A DNA stretch of 64,000 nt, from the NCBI GenBank assembly GCA_040702975.1, contig CP159990.1:3968001-4032000 (forward strand), in the 5' to 3' direction. Shown here piece by piece: positions 61,101 through 64,000 of this stretch. The DNA comes from Roseburia hominis. Its GTDB lineage: Bacteria; Bacillota; Clostridia; Lachnospirales; Lachnospiraceae. A model generated the notes under the pieces. The model made no database searches. It saw nothing but the letters and a program-made list of their open reading frames with translations, and was not told where the DNA came from. Every line of letters begins with the position of its first letter. Within the stretch, counting starts at the first letter, position 1. Made by a program: the position numbers and the translations under genes.

Positions 61101-62738
61101 TCACATAGACAGCCAGAACAGTAACGTCAAAATACTCCCGACAGTACAAACAATGTATCTTGTTTTATGATCTGGTTCCGGATCACACGCTATTCCATAA
61201 ATTCCTACTATGCCAGATACTGGCAATAAAAATGGCATAATAATACCAAGCACCCAACACCATAATGCAATTCTTCCAACCGCACCTTGCTTTACCTTAG
61301 AAACCACCTCAATATTGCAGACAGCTCCAAGCCTTGTATTAGAATCATAGCAACGAACATTCCCTTTTCCCTCATAGCTTGATGATGCAATGACCTGACA
61401 CCTGCGGCCATCTTTCGAAGGGTTAATTGATGCTATTGTTTTATTGTCTAATTCCCAATTCAAGTTCTCAGCAGGCGCCTCTGGAGGTGTGACCTCACAA
61501 TCAATAATCACGGTTTCTCCTGATTTAATCCGAACTGATTGCTGCGTAAACCTAAGTCCCTGTAATGCAGGTTTAACCTCTATCCTAAGTGTAGCATGAG
61601 TTAAATATCCAGATACTGTTATCGTTGCCTGCCCATCACCAATTGCATAAATATTGCCATCTTCATCCACCCGGATTACATTTGGATTAGAATTATTCCA
61701 AATAAGTCGATTAGCATCTTCCGCATTAAGCGGCGTTATGATTACATCTATCTTATTTCTTTCATTTCGTTTTAAATATTCAAAATGCGGAATCAATCTG
61801 ATTTCCTCAACATAATGGTGTCTGATTACTGAAACCTGCTTCTGTGCTACGACCTCCCCCTTCTGGTCTACAATAAGAATACTTGCTATTCCGCTTTCAT
61901 TTGCCATGAGAATATTTTTGTCACATGAAAGGATCGCCGGATTCTCACTTTTTATCACAAAAAAATCCGATGGAAAGCTTACAAATTCTATTTTTGCTGA
62001 TTCGCCCTGATCCAATGTTGTGGGAAAATCACCGATATAATATTCTGGTTTACCATTCTTTATTGATTCCAGTTCAACTTTCTGAAGCGGTGATAACGGT
62101 ACATACCTCAATGCTGTCATATATTCAATAATTGACGGACGAACAACATATTCCAACTCGATATACTCCCAGAAATCATCGAAATCCTTTTCCGGGATAA
62201 ACAAAACGGTTCGCCCCGCCAAATTCTGAGCGCGTATTGTCCCGGCAACAATAACCGGAATTCTAATCGTTGCTGGAATTTCTTTTGCAACATTAAAAAT
62301 ACCAATATCTGCAATTGGATTATCCACGCAAATGAATGCGTCACTTTGCGGAACAATAATATTAGAAAGATTATAAACCAACATAGTTGATGGCTTATCT
62401 TTAACGATTTTATTCTCATTACTAATAATTGAAAGTCGATTCAACAATGTTTCTTTTGGTATTAAAGACTCAATATCATTAAAGCGAATTTCTTTACAAA
62501 AATCTGATTTTTCAGAACCAGCCATTAGTAATTTGTATTGGAAAACAGTTCCATAAAAATCAATGTCGTAATCATCAAACACCTCGTTATCAAGTCCTGA
62601 AATTATCTTATTAACCGATTCTAAGAACGGACGATTCAACGTGGTTGATAATTCGCTATATGGGCTTGCGCTTTCTCCATTTATTATCACTTCAGCTTTA
62701 CTGGAAAGATATGAATAGCGAATAACAACGTGATTCAT
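61101..62738 (-). CDS. Tail-anchored protein with bacterial Ig-like (BIG2) domains
   Basis: 545 residues from the ATG before NHVVIRYSYLSSKAEV, with AGGAGG nine bases upstream and 13 bp after the ATPase stop. The N-terminal half (about 1-230) is of unknown fold. Two or more BIG2-like domains follow (about 265-470): LIWNNSNPNVIRVDEDGNIYAIGDGQATITVSG is the classic pattern. Two membrane helices close the chain (GRIALWCWVLGIIMPFLLPVSG and YIVCTVGSILTLLFWLSM). No signal peptide is present, so the Ig-like domains are predicted to be cytoplasmic, which is unusual for this domain class. Confidence 0.75.
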   Translation of the reverse strand: MNHVVIRYSYLSSKAEVIINGESASPYSELSTTLNRPFLESVNKIISGLDNEVFDDYDIDFYGTVFQYKLLMAGSEKSDFCKEIRFNDIESLIPKETLLNRLSIISNENKIVKDKPSTMLVYNLSNIIVPQSDAFICVDNPIADIGIFNVAKEIPATIRIPVIVAGTIRAQNLAGRTVLFIPEKDFDDFWEYIELEYVVRPSIIEYMTALRYVPLSPLQKVELESIKNGKPEYYIGDFPTTLDQGESAKIEFVSFPSDFFVIKSENPAILSCDKNILMANESGIASILIVDQKGEVVAQKQVSVIRHHYVEEIRLIPHFEYLKRNERNKIDVIITPLNAEDANRLIWNNSNPNVIRVDEDGNIYAIGDGQATITVSGYLTHATLRIEVKPALQGLRFTQQSVRIKSGETVIIDCEVTPPEAPAENLNWELDNKTIASINPSKDGRRCQVIASSSYEGKGNVRCYDSNTRLGAVCNIEVVSKVKQGAVGRIALWCWVLGIIMPFLLPVSGIVGIYGIACDPEPDHKTRYIVCTVGSILTLLFWLSM

Positions 62739-62751
62739 TCTGCCTAACCTC

Positions 62752-64000
62752 CTATTTAATTTGTGTATAAATCTGGCGATATAGAATGCTATAACTGATG
62801 GCGTGCTGTTCAAATTTCTTCGAATGCAATATATATTGCCGCACTATTTCACGATACTCTTCTCCTATAGAGACATATTGCAATAATGCACTATCGATAT
62901 AACTATTCCATTCCGAAAGAGATTTTTTTGTGTAACGCTCGATAAGGTTCCCTTCAGAATCTGTTTGATATTCGAGGTATTTTTCAGCCTTCCTAAAAGC
63001 ATCATTGCAGCCGATTAAACGAAGCATAGTTCTACCGAACAATATACTGTCGTATCCCTTCGCCATAATTCTGTTAAATTGGACGAGCATTCTAACCATT
63101 TCTGTCTTTTTGGAAGGAGGAATGTCAAACTCCTCAACCTTACAAATAACCTTACTTATATCTTGCTCTTCTGTTATTTCAAACTGGTTAATGAGCTCAC
63201 AAAGAATCATACTCCTAAACTCTTTGAGTTTTCCAAAAGTAATAGGCTGCTCATACCCTTCATAAGGGTGCTTTGCTTCATTTATTTTTGAGAGTACCGG
63301 CTCCGCCCAGTTGTTTTGCATAACAACTGCCACACCTGTTTCCAACTTGGCCAGTTCATCAATTTGCGCTTCGGATAACGAGACAGAATGTCCCGCAATT
63401 CTACAGTCTTCTTCTTCCGGTAATCTCATGATTATTTTTGTATTTGTATTTTTAATAGCTGCAATATCAACTGAAGTTGGCGACTGATCCACAATAACAA
63501 ATCCTTCCCCATAGGTTCTCATTTCTGCAATACTATTCACAATCATCTCTACAGATTTTGTAACCACATTATTTCCTGCAGTATTTTGTACATTCTTTGA
63601 ATTTTTTAATATGTTATGAGCCTCTTCTAATATTGTCAGATGCTTAAGGATGGAATTACCTCTATCTGCATTAGCCAAACGATATTCTGTCAGTTTCAAA
63701 ACTAAAACACCCATAATTAAAGATTTTGTTTCAGATGAACCTATTCTGCTCAAATCGACTATGGTACTTTTATCAAATAAAGTTTTATTGTCTACTTCAA
63801 ATTCATCGCAGAATATCTGACCGTATATACCATTGGTCATAGAATTAACTCGGGTTACAAGTGCACCAATATAATCACCTTTTGTATCAGCCGAGTATTC
63901 GGAGCTATTAATTATTCTGGGTAGTTCCTGAAGAACATCTATAAATGTTGGAAATACCGGTTCAGCTTCTCCGATAAAAACAGAATTAAGCAAATCCCAA
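62752..64000 (-). CDS. HerA/DUF87-type ATPase (partial, 5' end outside window)
   Basis: At least 415 residues; the frame is open to the window edge, so the N-terminus and Walker A are not visible. FDKSTIVDLSRIGSSETKSLIMGVLVLKLTEYR, Walker B HLTILEEAHNIL, sensor-like EGFVIVDQSPTSVD and NTKIIMRLPEEEDCRIAGHS are characteristic of HerA-type hexameric pump ATPases. A helical C-terminal region (about 250-410) follows. Such ATPases translocate DNA or proteins. It heads the cluster with the Ig-like, toxin-like and patatin-like genes. Separation from the next start is 13 bp. Confidence 0.85.
   Translation of the reverse strand, partial: WDLLNSVFIGEAEPVFPTFIDVLQELPRIINSSEYSADTKGDYIGALVTRVNSMTNGIYGQIFCDEFEVDNKTLFDKSTIVDLSRIGSSETKSLIMGVLVLKLTEYRLANADRGNSILKHLTILEEAHNILKNSKNVQNTAGNNVVTKSVEMIVNSIAEMRTYGEGFVIVDQSPTSVDIAAIKNTNTKIIMRLPEEEDCRIAGHSVSLSEAQIDELAKLETGVAVVMQNNWAEPVLSKINEAKHPYEGYEQPITFGKLKEFRSMILCELINQFEITEEQDISKVICKVEEFDIPPSKKTEMVRMLVQFNRIMAKGYDSILFGRTMLRLIGCNDAFRKAEKYLEYQTDSEGNLIERYTKKSLSEWNSYIDSALLQYVSIGEEYREIVRQYILHSKKFEQHAISYSILYRQIYTQIK

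Overview
The window looks like chromosome from a gut-type Lachnospiraceae (Clostridia, Firmicutes). Supporting signs are strong AGGAGG-type ribosome binding sites, the rpsF-ssb-rpsR block next to DUF951, the gdpP-rplI-dnaB operon, a PTS fructose operon with its own HPr, a class B sortase, and many clostridial-type lipoproteins and ABC exporters. I do not name a species. Most core genes lie on the minus strand.

Layout. 0-6 kb: murA, shikimate kinase, a hypothetical gene, an orphan sugar-type binding lipoprotein, a 2[4Fe-4S] ferredoxin too short for a simple ORF scan, and a MerR-like regulator; short palindromic repeats lie between them. 6-12.2 kb: a fructose PTS operon read leftward (fruK, fruA, ptsH, ptsI, fruR) with a clear promoter and a probable operator pair. 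12.5-22 kb: a decayed Rhs/YD-repeat polymorphic toxin locus, with one long Rhs core lacking its N-terminus followed by a chain of displaced toxin tips, each paired with an immunity gene. 22-31 kb: core operons (gdpP-rplI-dnaB, galE, a UTP-glucose-1-phosphate uridylyltransferase-like gene, rpsF-ssb-rpsR, DUF951, sortase B). 31-40.8 kb: an ABC-2 transporter with an unusual ABC-like/LytTR regulator, an Spx/ArsC protein, HAD, LysR, SDR, MATE and GNAT genes and a creatininase. 40.8-46 kb: a prolyl oligopeptidase and a divergent TetR regulator, separated by an IS1634-type insertion sequence flanked by a 364-bp direct duplication. 46-55 kb: EamA and SanA-like proteins, a DUF3810 membrane metalloprotein carrying an in-frame copy of the intergenic repeat, a heterodimeric ABC exporter, an AAA/DUF1703 protein and a HAD hydrolase. 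55-64 kb: an AT-rich accessory region with small membrane, VOC and GNAT genes and gene debris, then a leftward cluster of a HerA/DUF87-type ATPase (cut by the window edge), a tail-anchored Ig-like protein, a small charged protein, a toxin-like protein, a patatin-like lipase and a 50-aa membrane peptide.

How the parts work together. The fru operon imports fructose as fructose-1-phosphate, phosphorylates it to fructose-1,6-bisphosphate and carries its own phosphate-relay proteins. The Rhs locus looks like a reservoir of contact-dependent toxin tips and matching immunity genes. The IS insertion duplicated the whole POP/tetR intergenic region, so each gene keeps its own promoter. The right-edge cluster is the best candidate for an undescribed system: an ATPase, a membrane-anchored Ig-like protein and putative effectors in one tightly packed operon. 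Its function is inferred only from composition.
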